Below, piece after piece: positions 54,001 to 61,839 of a stretch of 64,000 nucleotides of DNA (position 1 is its first letter; the number at the start of each line of letters is the position of its first letter). The stretch comes from Desulfovibrio inopinatus DSM 10711 (GTDB lineage: Bacteria > Desulfobacterota > Desulfovibrionia > Desulfovibrionales > Desulfovibrionaceae). The stretch spans positions 305,517-369,516 of the forward strand of contig NZ_AUBP01000005.1 of assembly GCF_000429305.1 (NCBI RefSeq), written 5' to 3'. Under the pieces are notes generated by a model. It ran no database searches. It saw only the letters and a program-made list of their open reading frames with translations, and was not told where the DNA came from. Position numbers and translations under genes: made by a program.

Positions 54001-55175
54001 AAGACCGTGTCTTGCTTGTCATTGAAGACGATAGCACGTTTGCCCAGGTCATGCGTGATTTCGCCAGAGAACGTGGTTTCAAATGCGTTGTTGCGGAAGA
54101 CGGTGAAACCGGGTTGCATTTTGCCGATTACTTCAAGCCAAGTGCTATCATTTTGGATATCGGACTTCCCGGCATAGACGGCTGGACCGTTATGGAACGG
54201 CTCAAGGATAATCCTTCCCTTCGCCATATCCCGGTACACTTCATGTCTGCTTCAGATAGCTCCATGGATGCCATGCGCATGGGAGCCGTGGGCTTTTTGA
54301 CCAAACCGGTGAGTATGGAAAAAATACAAGAAGCCTTCTCCAAAATTGAACGCATCATCACCAAGCCGGTGAGAAAATTGCTTGTGATCGAAGATGACCC
54401 TATTCAGCGGGACAGTATTAAGCAACTTATCGGCAATGGCGATGTGGAGACAACAACGGTTTCATCGGGACAAGAAGCGCTCCAAGAACTCAATGATCAT
54501 CGATATGATTGTATTGTGCTCGACCTCGGACTGGACGATATGTCCGGCTTTGAACTCCTCGACAAAATTCAGCAATGTGAAAATTGCACCAACATCCCTG
54601 TCATTGTCTATACCGGGCGAGAACTCTCCGTCGACCAAGATACAGAACTTCGGAAATACGCTGAGTCCATCATCGTCAAAGGCGTCAAATCTCCAGAACG
54701 ACTGCTTGATGAGACCGCGTTGTTCTTGCATCGTGTGGAGTCGAATCTTCCTCGCGAAAAACAGCGCCCCGTCAAAATGAATCACGATAAAGACGCTATG
54801 TTCAAGGATAAAACAATCCTTGTAGTGGATGATGATATGCGGAATGTTTTTGCGTTGTCCAACGCACTCGAAGAAAAAGATCTCAATGTCATTGTCGCGC
54901 GGAATGGACAAGAAAGTATTGATAAACTGAAAGATCATCCGGAAATCAATCTTGTCCTTATGGATATCATGATGCCCGTCATGGACGGATACGAAGCCAT
55001 GCGGGCAATTCGCAAAAACCCCCAACACAAAAAATTACCGATTATCGCATTGACAGCCAAAGCCATGAAGGGTGACAGGAATCTTTGCATAGAAGCCGGA
55101 GCGAACGACTACCTTGCCAAGCCGGTTGATACGGAAAAGCTCCTCTCCATGTTGCGTGTATGGTTGTACGAATGA
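51030..55175 (+). CDS. hybrid sensor histidine kinase with three receiver domains (Cache-HAMP-GAF-coil-HisKA-HATPase-REC-REC-REC)
   Basis: 1381 residues. A membrane segment (FFLLIGLIPLTLVGLYGG, about 18-36) and a second near 330-350 enclose a Cache-like sensor. HAMP (about 350-403), GAF (about 420-553), a coiled coil rich in E/Q (about 565-680), HisKA with NMSHELRTPLNSI near 687, HATPase (about 800-915) with KYGGTGLGLSISRELVKL. Three receivers follow, with phosphoacceptor aspartates in AIILDIGLPGIDG, CIVLDLGLDDMSG and LVLMDIMMPVMDG (about 991-1107, 1115-1235, 1260-1378). AAAGG lies about 6 bases before ATG. The stop overlaps the following CheR gene. No receiver with a separate output domain is fused; DNA-binding output, if any, is elsewhere. 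Confidence 0.93.
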   Translation: MNHKLRLRNIRIQPKITFFFLLIGLIPLTLVGLYGGELAMRAMKKESIARLVSIQETRKKEVENAFKERIKNIQGLAQSQRIDSLCAALRLYMTRSSTQGAAAFEQESEAFQGILGKYVKALNVTSQTYDFHSIYLVTPQTGDVQFVTSDRPSLGANLAHGPLKNSGLAKAWRDVIETKTSSLVDFEPFGRDQAQIAFIGEPVFGDLESLKAVLIVSITPDFINSIMSSNQGLGQTGESYLIRWFRNSHTFAFRSDITQGARHTHTVGTSISPLPYWIDAANGQKPKELYTDSQGQLVIVAYEKITFGDLNWFLVSKINQSEIIAPIQNIVNQTLLFSAVLALCIILFAYFFAKNFIRPIRAGVAFAEAISEGRLNETLELNQKDELGDLARALNHMAANLFENDWLRRGKEELDNSMRGEHGLQDLSRRFIAVLSRHLEAQLGAIYIHDDGILLLTAGFSYANRHDGSHRYKIGEGFIGQAAQERTMLIYNTAPKDAPVLDYGSGEETPNHFLAMPMVYDDKLIGVFMLGKHRAFTALQKRFIERNIEAIAILFNIAQSRRTIKSLLKRSEDQQDELLRSNMELERQAQALKESEAELQAQQEELRVTNEELEEQTRALKESQSSLQAQQEELRVTNEELEQRTQALEQQKEAIRNKNAALVKAKSDLNQKAKDLTAASKYKSEFLANMSHELRTPLNSILILSQLFSNNKEGNLTDKQMESAKAIHSSGADLLALINEILDLSKVESGKVELVIENTPLTTIIHDLQRVFRDVAQDKGIDFNISLAPDLPETISTDTLRIQQVLRNLLNNAFKFTSEGSVSLKIFPPSKELLEKIDLEGDDLIAFEVKDQGIGIPKSHQAAIFEAFQQVDGSTRRKYGGTGLGLSISRELVKLLGGTIHLESEEGVGSSFTVILPHRSLISLDESPSIKRDVSARPTTDENNPLKTDGPVCRVEPTLDTTSPDDAGAPQDEEREHSELVKDDRKNITDQDRVLLVIEDDSTFAQVMRDFARERGFKCVVAEDGETGLHFADYFKPSAIILDIGLPGIDGWTVMERLKDNPSLRHIPVHFMSASDSSMDAMRMGAVGFLTKPVSMEKIQEAFSKIERIITKPVRKLLVIEDDPIQRDSIKQLIGNGDVETTTVSSGQEALQELNDHRYDCIVLDLGLDDMSGFELLDKIQQCENCTNIPVIVYTGRELSVDQDTELRKYAESIIVKGVKSPERLLDETALFLHRVESNLPREKQRPVKMNHDKDAMFKDKTILVVDDDMRNVFALSNALEEKDLNVIVARNGQESIDKLKDHPEINLVLMDIMMPVMDGYEAMRAIRKNPQHKKLPIIALTAKAMKGDRNLCIEAGANDYLAKPVDTEKLLSMLRVWLYE
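52836..52945 (+). repeat. 84-bp period repeat inside the hybrid kinase coil
   Basis: A 26-base exact copy (52836-52861 and 52920-52945, beginning CAGGAAGAATTGCG) is spaced 84 bp apart, equal to 28 residues or four heptads. It encodes the duplicated segment QAQQEELRVTNEEL in the coiled coil joining GAF and HisKA. Confidence 0.8.
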
Positions 55176-56014
55176 AACACAACAACGAATACCTGGAAAA
55201 TGAGCGCCTCATGATCAAACTCATCATAGAGGCCATTCACCTGAAATACGGCTATGATTTCAGTCAATATTCTCCTGCCCATACCAAACGCAGACTTGAA
55301 CATCGTCTTGCACTGAGTGGATTTGAGAATTACGGACAAATGTTGCATGAAGTCATCACCAACGAATCTTTCTTCGACGAATTGTTACTCGATCTTTCCA
55401 TCAATGTAACGGAGATGTTTCGTGATCCATGGTTCTATAAAGCCGTACGCGAAACGATTGTTCCTCATCTTGAGACATATCCTTTCTTTAAAGTGTGGCA
55501 TGCAGGATGCTCCGCCGGACAAGAAGTATACTCCATGTGTATTTTGCTTGAAGAAGAAGGGCTCAAGGACCGAGCTCAAATTTATGCTACAGACTTTAAC
55601 AGCCTTATCCTGGATAAAGCCAAACAAGGGATCTACCCTGCTGACGCCATTCGCGAATACACGTCCAATTATCAGAAGGCTGGAGGAAAAGAATCTTTTT
55701 CAGACTATTATACAGCGCATTACGAAAATGTAATCTTGAAGAAATCTTTGAAAGACAAGGTGCTATTCTCTTCGCATAACCTGGTGACTGATGGTGTATT
55801 CGGAGAGATGAACGTTATTTTCTGTCGTAATGTGTTGATCTACTTTAATCGAGATTTACAAAACCGTGTTCTCAAGCTCTTTCATGAGAGTTTATGTCCA
55901 GGAGGTTTTCTTTGCCTTGGATCCAAAGAAAGCATAACATTTACTGATCTCGTCGAGGCTTTCGAGCCTGTAGCACCACGCGAAAAAATATACCGGAAGC
56001 GTCGGCAGCTCTAG
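55172..56014 (+). CDS. CheR-type protein-glutamate methyltransferase
   Basis: 280 residues. The N-terminal CheR helical domain (YGYDFSQYSPAHTKRRLEHRLALSG, LLDLSINVTEMFRDPWF) precedes the SAM-binding part (FFKVWHAGCSAGQEVYSMCILLEEEG, ATDFNSLILDKAKQGIY) and the terminal NVIFCRNVLIYFNRDLQNRVLKLFHESLCPGGFLCLGSKES. It lacks TPRs. CheR enzymes methylate receptor glutamates; no chemoreceptor gene occurs here. ATG 55172 overlaps the kinase stop (ATGA), so I prefer it to ATG 55160. Confidence 0.92.
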   Translation: MKHNNEYLENERLMIKLIIEAIHLKYGYDFSQYSPAHTKRRLEHRLALSGFENYGQMLHEVITNESFFDELLLDLSINVTEMFRDPWFYKAVRETIVPHLETYPFFKVWHAGCSAGQEVYSMCILLEEEGLKDRAQIYATDFNSLILDKAKQGIYPADAIREYTSNYQKAGGKESFSDYYTAHYENVILKKSLKDKVLFSSHNLVTDGVFGEMNVIFCRNVLIYFNRDLQNRVLKLFHESLCPGGFLCLGSKESITFTDLVEAFEPVAPREKIYRKRRQL

Positions 56015-56018
56015 TATT

Positions 56019-56612
56019 ATGCAAATCTTTCTTTCAAAAGAGTACAATGCGGTGGTTATCGGAGTCTCATCTGGAGGACTTTTGGCTTTGGAAACCATCC
56101 TCCCGCAGTTGCCAGCCGATTACGCAGCCGCGGTTCTCGTTGTACAGCATTTGAGTCCGGATGCAGATGACTTTTTCGTCAAGCACCTCAACAAAAAAAC
56201 GCATCTTGTCGTAAAAGAGGCCGAAGACAAGGAGAAAGCATTGCCGGGAATCGTCTATATGGCTCCACCGAATTACCATCTCATGGTTGAGGCGGATCGC
56301 ACCTTGACGTTATCCGCGGATGAACGCGTCAATTTTTCCCGACCGTCCATTGATGTACTCTTTGAAACCGCAGCCGAAGCATACCAAGAAAAAGTCATTG
56401 GTGTTATTTTGACCGGTGCCAATAATGATGGTGCCGCAGGACTCAAAAAAATAAAAGAGCTCGGTGGCCTGACTGTTGTCCAATCCCCCGATTCTGCTGA
56501 AGCTGACACCATGCCGAAAGCTGCATTAGACGCCGTTGATGCTGATTTTGTTGTTCCTCTTACACGTATGGGGCGTTTTCTTGCAACGCTTGTCGGCGGA
56601 GACGAGGCATGA
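56019..56612 (+). CDS. CheB-type methylesterase catalytic domain, no receiver
   Basis: 197 residues corresponding to the C-terminal methylesterase/deamidase half of CheB. Catalytic serine in VIGVSSGGLLALE, histidine in VVQHLSPDADDF, aspartate in ILTGANNDGAAGL (normally TGMGxDG). The regulatory receiver domain is missing, as in stand-alone CheB domains of alternative signalling clusters where another receiver supplies control. It starts 4 bp after the CheR stop and overlaps the GGDEF gene. Confidence 0.9.
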   Translation: MQIFLSKEYNAVVIGVSSGGLLALETILPQLPADYAAAVLVVQHLSPDADDFFVKHLNKKTHLVVKEAEDKEKALPGIVYMAPPNYHLMVEADRTLTLSADERVNFSRPSIDVLFETAAEAYQEKVIGVILTGANNDGAAGLKKIKELGGLTVVQSPDSAEADTMPKAALDAVDADFVVPLTRMGRFLATLVGGDEA

Positions 56613-57640
56613 ACTCCCTGCCCATTCTTATTGTTGATGATCGTCCGGAAAACCTCATTACCCTTGAGGCACTTCTGGAAGATTTGCTCAATATGCCGGA
56701 GCTGCAAGTTGTTTCGGCAGCATCAGGAAACGAAGCCTTGAGCAAAATTCTGGATTACGACTTCGCTCTGGTTCTCCTTGACGTTATCATGCCAGGCATG
56801 GATGGCTACGAAATAGCCGAACTCATGCGTGGAAACAAAAAAACACGGCATATTCCCATTATTTTTGTCACAGCCGCTCGTCGTGATGACGGTCAAGTAT
56901 TCAAAGGATATGAATCTGGCGCGGTAGACTACCTTGTTAAACCAATTGAACCTCAAATTTTGAAGGGAAAAGTCAAATTTTTCCTTGAAATGCACAAGCA
57001 GCGTCTCCAGCTTGAACAAAAAACACGAGAACTTGATGCCAAGCTTGTTGAATTGGAAGAACTCCATCAATTACTTGAAGAATCCAATGCGAGACTCCGA
57101 CTCCTTTCCTCTCAGGATGCGCTTACTGGCTTACCTAACCGACGGAGCTTTGATGAAATTTTCACTCGAGAATGGCAACGTGGCGTCCGCAACCAGAGAC
57201 CGTTGTCACTGATCGTCGCCGATATCGATCACTTCAAACGATACAATGATACATATGGACATATTGCTGGCGATTACTGCCTGGAACGCGTCGCTCGCAC
57301 TCTACGAAATTCTCTGTTACGCGAAATTGATATTGTTGCCCGATATGGCGGTGAAGAATTCACGGCCATATTGCCGGAAACCGACTCTGCTGGTGCGCAG
57401 AATGTCGCCGAGCGTATGCTCAAAGCCATTGACGAACTCGCGATCAGGCACCAGTCTTCCCAAACATGTGACAACCTTACTATCAGCCTCGGTATCAGCA
57501 CGGTGATTCCACAAAGCAATATTCCGCAACTTCGTCTTATCGAAGCTGCAGATAAAGCATTATACGAAGCCAAGTCGGCTGGTCGTAATAGATACAAAGT
57601 CTGTTGCTTTGAACGTTGGCTTCAACTCCATGCAAAATAA
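56609..57640 (+). CDS. receiver-GGDEF diguanylate cyclase
   Basis: 343 residues. Receiver (about 3-125): ILIVDDRPENLITLEALL, phosphoacceptor in FALVLLDVIMPGMDG, lysine in DYLVKPIEP. A coil of about 40 residues joins it to GGDEF (about 170-335): DALTGLPNRRSFDEIF, ADIDHFKRYNDTYGHIAGD, intact GGEEF in VARYGGEEFTAIL, and an inhibitory RxxD site five residues before it (REID). So it should make c-di-GMP when phosphorylated and be product-inhibited. ATGA overlap with cheB-like gene; last gene of the signalling operon. Output may be surface attachment or motility. Confidence 0.94.
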   Translation: MNSLPILIVDDRPENLITLEALLEDLLNMPELQVVSAASGNEALSKILDYDFALVLLDVIMPGMDGYEIAELMRGNKKTRHIPIIFVTAARRDDGQVFKGYESGAVDYLVKPIEPQILKGKVKFFLEMHKQRLQLEQKTRELDAKLVELEELHQLLEESNARLRLLSSQDALTGLPNRRSFDEIFTREWQRGVRNQRPLSLIVADIDHFKRYNDTYGHIAGDYCLERVARTLRNSLLREIDIVARYGGEEFTAILPETDSAGAQNVAERMLKAIDELAIRHQSSQTCDNLTISLGISTVIPQSNIPQLRLIEAADKALYEAKSAGRNRYKVCCFERWLQLHAK

Positions 57641-57836
57641 ACCAACGAGTCAGCTATGTCCGTTGTGTAACATCATAGAAAACCTCTCTTCCTCAAAGTC
57701 GGAATCTCCCAACGAATTCCCCTGTATTGACCTTGTTGTACAACTTTCCTACCCAAAACATCCCAAGGAAAGCTCAAGCACTCCTACAGCACTCGGTAAA
57801 AATAGTCCGTTCAACATCACAACGCGAAGGAATCTT

Positions 57837-58835
57837 ATGGGATCTTTTCTCTTCTTTTTATGCATTTTCAACATAATGTGTATTGCAGCACCTCTTTCAC
57901 TCCACGCTGCAAATGCGCCTGAACCTTGCAATGCCCCTCTTCCTGCCTGCCCCGATTATACCAAGACGTCCAGTTGGGCAGCAAAAGCTGAACGAATCGA
58001 GAGCCCTGTCGATGTTTTTTATGTATATCCAACAATTTATGCAGATGCATCTCCAAAAAATATGGATATCGCAAATGAAACACTCCGTGCACGCGCCGAG
58101 CATCTGCTCGTTGCACAGGCTGGTGTGTATTCGCAAGCAGCGAACCTATTCGCTCCGTTCTATCGGCAAGCCTCGTTTGCGACTCTGGATCCCACAATCA
58201 ATACGTTCTTAGATCCATCATTTCGTATTGGTGCCGATGATGTCAGCCGGGCCTTTGAATTCTACCTGGCGAATCTTAATCACGATCGCCCTTTCATTCT
58301 CGCCGGACACAGCCAGGGAACCCTTGCCCTGCTCGATCTCATGCGACGCCGATTCTGGGACCCGGCTCTGCAGCAACGGCTTGTTGCTGCATACCTTATC
58401 GGCTATTCCATTACAGACGAAGATTTGCGCACATACCCGTGGTTGAAGGCCGCACAAAAAGCCGATGATACCGGTGTTATTATCACATTCAATACACAAG
58501 CCCCCGGCGCAACGGGTTCACCGGTGCTTTCTCCCGGAGCGTTATGTATCAACCCGCTCAACTGGAAAACCGATGACACACCGGCCGATGCGAAACTCAA
58601 TACTGGCGCTGTATTCTATCATGATGTCACGGACGAAATTGAACGAGAAGTTCCACACTATACCGGAGCCCAAATTGACACCCAAACAGGTGCTCTTGTG
58701 ACGACTCCACCGGATGTTCTTCCCGTGGGAAGTTTTCCTCCTGGTGTACTCCATAAATATGACTATGCATTCTGGTATCGCAATCTACAAAATAACGTCG
58801 CTGTCCGAATAAAGGCCTATTTGACGAATCACTAA
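57837..58835 (+). CDS. exported DUF3089 alpha/beta hydrolase-like protein
   Basis: 332 residues. Signal peptide (FLFFLCIFNIMCIAAPLSLHA) after the ATG at 57837, which has AAGGA six bases ahead; 76 upstream codons in the same frame have no support. The DUF3089 body begins at VDVFYVYPTIYAD, with the nucleophile elbow FILAGHSQGTLALLDL and YLIGYSI. Members look like lipases/esterases of unknown substrate, probably exported. The gene lies 196 bp behind the diguanylate cyclase and is followed by a terminator. Confidence 0.85.
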   Translation: MGSFLFFLCIFNIMCIAAPLSLHAANAPEPCNAPLPACPDYTKTSSWAAKAERIESPVDVFYVYPTIYADASPKNMDIANETLRARAEHLLVAQAGVYSQAANLFAPFYRQASFATLDPTINTFLDPSFRIGADDVSRAFEFYLANLNHDRPFILAGHSQGTLALLDLMRRRFWDPALQQRLVAAYLIGYSITDEDLRTYPWLKAAQKADDTGVIITFNTQAPGATGSPVLSPGALCINPLNWKTDDTPADAKLNTGAVFYHDVTDEIEREVPHYTGAQIDTQTGALVTTPPDVLPVGSFPPGVLHKYDYAFWYRNLQNNVAVRIKAYLTNH

Positions 58836-58847
58836 TCGCGTCACCCA

Positions 58848-58884
58848 CTATTGGGAGGTCCGTCTTTGACGGATCTCCCAATAG
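58848..58884. terminator. hairpin terminator between the DUF3089 gene and the GT4 pair
   Basis: A 17-bp stem with one G-T pair (58848-58864 with 58868-58884) and a 3-base loop. It lies between two convergent genes and has A/T-rich ends; it may act both ways. Confidence 0.75.
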
Positions 58885-58919
58885 AAGAAATCCGAGAGCG
58901 TTCTCATCAAACAATCATC

Positions 58920-60029
58920 TTACAAACGGCGATACAGCGAATCATACTGCTTAGCCATCTGAAGATGTGAAAAGACATTGCGGCACCGAGCCCGTGCCCG
59001 TTCTCCCAAAGCATGAGCTTTGGAAGGCGGAGTCAAGAGAGAAAGCACGGCAGCAACGAGTTTCGCCTCCTTCCCCGGTTCCACAAGCATCCCTTCCTCT
59101 CGATCCTTCATTTGCTCAGGGATACCACCCACAGCATATGCCACGACAGGCGTTCCATGCCCCATAGCTTCAAGGACGACCAAAGGATGGTTATCGGATC
59201 GTGTCGGATAGACGAACACATCCGCAACTCGATACATCAAGGAAAGCACCTCGCCTTCCACATATGGTAAGGAATGGATGCCACCGGATTCTTTATGATC
59301 AAACCCACCAAGGACAAAAGCATGAATACCGGCATCGCGTTGTTGGAGAGCATGGAAAATCGCTTCGATTCGATCGCCTCCTTTGAAGCCAGCCTGTTGT
59401 CCGCCATGGGCAACAAATAAAACCGTCTTTGCCTGCGGTTGCAGTCCCAGGCGTTGTTTGGCTTGTTCTCGAGAGATAAGTTGCTCAGGAACTTCTACTC
59501 CATTCGGAATAACGTGAACCGAGATTCCAGGTAAAGCCGAACGGTATATTCTAGCCAGCCAAGCCGATGGAGAAACCAAGGTTGGACGAAGCTCTTGCAA
59601 CACCGATCGTTTGGTTTCCCAAACACGACGAACATCAGGAAAATGCTGTGGACATGGATCCGTACAGCCGTTGTGAAACTCTGTGCACGTGAGGGGATAC
59701 GGACAACCTCCTGTTATCAAAGAGGCATCATGCGTTGTGAGCACGAGACGGGAAGAACATTCTTGCAGCCGTTTGAGTTGAGCGTCCCAATTTCCTGATG
59801 CATGCATATGAATAACATCAGCCTGTTCCATCGCCTTACATGCTTCGTCTGTAAAACAAGAAAGCACATGGGGCGGGAGGACATCAGCATCAGGGGTTTG
59901 ACGTACTTCAAAACATAATGTTGCTGATTGCTGAAATGTATCTGCACATCGCCATAACGTACGTGCAACAGCTGTTGCTCCGCCTCGTCGCTCCAAGTAG
60001 GTATGATGGACAATCCGAAGAGGAGTCAT
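58920..60029 (-). CDS. GT4-family glycosyltransferase
   Basis: 369 residues, GT-B fold. N-lobe start IVHHTYLERRGGATAVARTL, a cysteine-rich middle (GGCPYPLTCTEFHNGCTDPCP), then the nucleotide-sugar side VLFVAHGGQQAGFKGGDRI, VYPTRSDNHPLVVLEAMGHGTPVVAYAVGGIPEQM with the E-x7-E type acidic pair. It likely transfers a sugar from a nucleotide donor onto a cell-surface glycan. Start overlaps the end of the next GT4 gene by 4 bp. The cysteine-rich loop, perhaps metal-binding, occurs in a subset of GT4 enzymes. Confidence 0.88.
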   Translation of the reverse strand: MTPLRIVHHTYLERRGGATAVARTLWRCADTFQQSATLCFEVRQTPDADVLPPHVLSCFTDEACKAMEQADVIHMHASGNWDAQLKRLQECSSRLVLTTHDASLITGGCPYPLTCTEFHNGCTDPCPQHFPDVRRVWETKRSVLQELRPTLVSPSAWLARIYRSALPGISVHVIPNGVEVPEQLISREQAKQRLGLQPQAKTVLFVAHGGQQAGFKGGDRIEAIFHALQQRDAGIHAFVLGGFDHKESGGIHSLPYVEGEVLSLMYRVADVFVYPTRSDNHPLVVLEAMGHGTPVVAYAVGGIPEQMKDREEGMLVEPGKEAKLVAAVLSLLTPPSKAHALGERARARCRNVFSHLQMAKQYDSLYRRL

Positions 60030-61750
60030 GAAGATGCCTTTGAAACAGACAATGTTGACGCATTCTCTTTTCGCTCAAGAAGATCTTGCTTCAGCATCCA
60101 TAATACATGTGCAAGCGCCTTTTCTTCGCTTAATTGTGAAAATCGCTCCATCAAAACCTGTACCAAGACGGTGCTCAATATCGATTTTCTTGCCAAGAAT
60201 AACGCGTGCTTCACAATGCGCGATTCAAGTACGGTTTCAGCAAATTGATAGAAAATCGGAGCATCTTTCCCCTGATACACGGCTTGGCCCGTTGCTGTAG
60301 CAGCAACATATCCAATCGCTTCAGGTTGCCGTGTCGGATAGTTTGAAAAGACTTCACCATACGCGATATGCAATGGATGCGGCTGTGCACGCCATTGCTC
60401 TGTCACTTCGAGAGATATTGCATTCAATCGTTCCCAAAGGCAAAGATGCTCCTGAATGACATAATTCCAGGAAAACCGTGTACAAACCCGTTCTCGGCCA
60501 CTTAGTCCCAATGTTATGGCATACGCAGGATCGTCAAGAAGACGGCCGAGCCTCTCTGCCAAAATCGGCACATCGACAACGGTTTCTTGAGCGAGGAGCA
60601 AATGAGTCTGATTGTCGTGCAACAGAGGAGCCATCATATCGAGGAAATCCGTGCGACTCGGCATAGTTGTCGGGATGAGGTACCCGGTCTGACCATCAAC
60701 AACGAGGTCGCGATATCCGTCAAAATCCGACGCCACCACAGCCAACCCCGCGGCTTGGGCTTCAAGAAGCGTCAAACCAAATGTTTCTTGCACATTATCC
60801 GCTATAGACACAAAGACATCGGCCGCCGCATAAATGGCAGTCTTTTGGGTATCATCAGGGCGAGGGAAGATGCTCAGTGACACACCAATATTACGAGCGA
60901 GTTGTCGCAGCATACCGGTAAAATCTTCTTGTTCATCAGTCCAGCCTGCAAGGACCAAAACGGCATCTTGAGCACGATTATTTCTCCGCAAACGTTGAAA
61001 CGCGCGAAGCAATGGCAACAGGTCCATCTTGGATGTATGTGAAATGCGTCCAAAAACCAACGCGACCGGACTTGCTGCGGGTAACCCGAGTTGCATACGG
61101 GCTTGCCGTTTTCCTTCTTCATCAACAGGGGTAAATTGCGTGACATCCACCCCCAACGGAATAACCTCCACCCGAGGCCCGGGATGGCTGGAGACATCGA
61201 GACCATACCCGCGACGCAGCATACCATAGTACGCATTGACACACGTTGCCGCTGTGGATGATGTCGCGATAACGGCATCACGTGGCGTTGTTCCCGGCCA
61301 CAAGTGACGGAGAAAATCCTGCCCATATCTTGAGTAACTGATAGAATGGGTGGGAGCTGTTATGGGAAAAATCTGCCGGGATACAGCATTGCGTAAGCGC
61401 GCCAAATGGGCTGGTGCATTGAGACAATCCGACAAATGAAACGCGTGGTAGCACTCTTGCATGAGTGCGTCGGGCAGTTCTGTACGTTTTCGAAGACGAA
61501 TCTTTCCTGCATTCCACAGTGCAGGCCAATGTTTGGATGCTGCCGTGGCGACAGTAGATTCCGCTCCAGCATGAGACAAAAAAAAGTCATAGCGATCAAA
61601 GGGATCGCTATTGAAAAGCGCGCTGAGAAAACCGGCGTTCGCCATTTTCCGCCCTAAAATAGGACCCGATTCGAAAAAGGGGTCAAGAGTTCCCCAGTAG
61701 TGTTGTTTTGCCATCCCCACCCAAAGACACCGATGTTCCGACTTTGTCAA
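60026..61750 (-). CDS. GT4-family glycosyltransferase, long form
   Basis: 574 residues. The GT-B core lies at about 60-450: VEVIPLGVDVTQFTPVDEEG, VALVFGRISHTSKMDLLPLLRAF, AADVFVSIADNVQETFGLTLLEAQAAGLAVVASDFDGYRDLV. The extra N-terminal part begins CLWVGMAKQHYWGTLDPFFESG. A tail of ~110 residues after the core is helical and unassigned. It is transcribed first, then the shorter GT4 gene, and opposite to the following diguanylate cyclase gene. Confidence 0.85.
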   Translation of the reverse strand: MTKSEHRCLWVGMAKQHYWGTLDPFFESGPILGRKMANAGFLSALFNSDPFDRYDFFLSHAGAESTVATAASKHWPALWNAGKIRLRKRTELPDALMQECYHAFHLSDCLNAPAHLARLRNAVSRQIFPITAPTHSISYSRYGQDFLRHLWPGTTPRDAVIATSSTAATCVNAYYGMLRRGYGLDVSSHPGPRVEVIPLGVDVTQFTPVDEEGKRQARMQLGLPAASPVALVFGRISHTSKMDLLPLLRAFQRLRRNNRAQDAVLVLAGWTDEQEDFTGMLRQLARNIGVSLSIFPRPDDTQKTAIYAAADVFVSIADNVQETFGLTLLEAQAAGLAVVASDFDGYRDLVVDGQTGYLIPTTMPSRTDFLDMMAPLLHDNQTHLLLAQETVVDVPILAERLGRLLDDPAYAITLGLSGRERVCTRFSWNYVIQEHLCLWERLNAISLEVTEQWRAQPHPLHIAYGEVFSNYPTRQPEAIGYVAATATGQAVYQGKDAPIFYQFAETVLESRIVKHALFLARKSILSTVLVQVLMERFSQLSEEKALAHVLWMLKQDLLERKENASTLSVSKASS

Positions 61751-61770
61751 ACGCTCCCTATAAATAGTAT

Positions 61771-61786
61771 TGGCCCTTATTTTGCA
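61771..61786 (+). promoter_or_regulatory. candidate sigma-54 promoter of the second diguanylate cyclase gene
   Basis: TGGCCCTTATTTTGCA has GG and GC in the right spacing (first G to first G 12 bp apart) and matches TGGCAC-N5-TTGCA in all but one base of the -24 element. The expected start would be near 61797, about 43 bp before ATG 61840. An AAGAC-gagt-GTCTT palindrome lies close to that point (61794-61807). Confidence 0.55.
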
Positions 61787-61839
61787 TTTCTTAAAGACGA
61801 GTGTCTTAATTTTGGCTCGAACTCTCGAGGAGGCTTGGA

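Noticed and set aside
61793..61809. AAGAC-gagt-GTCTT palindrome as a separate operator
   Set aside because: Only five-base arms, common by chance; noted only as a neighbour of the sigma-54-like element.
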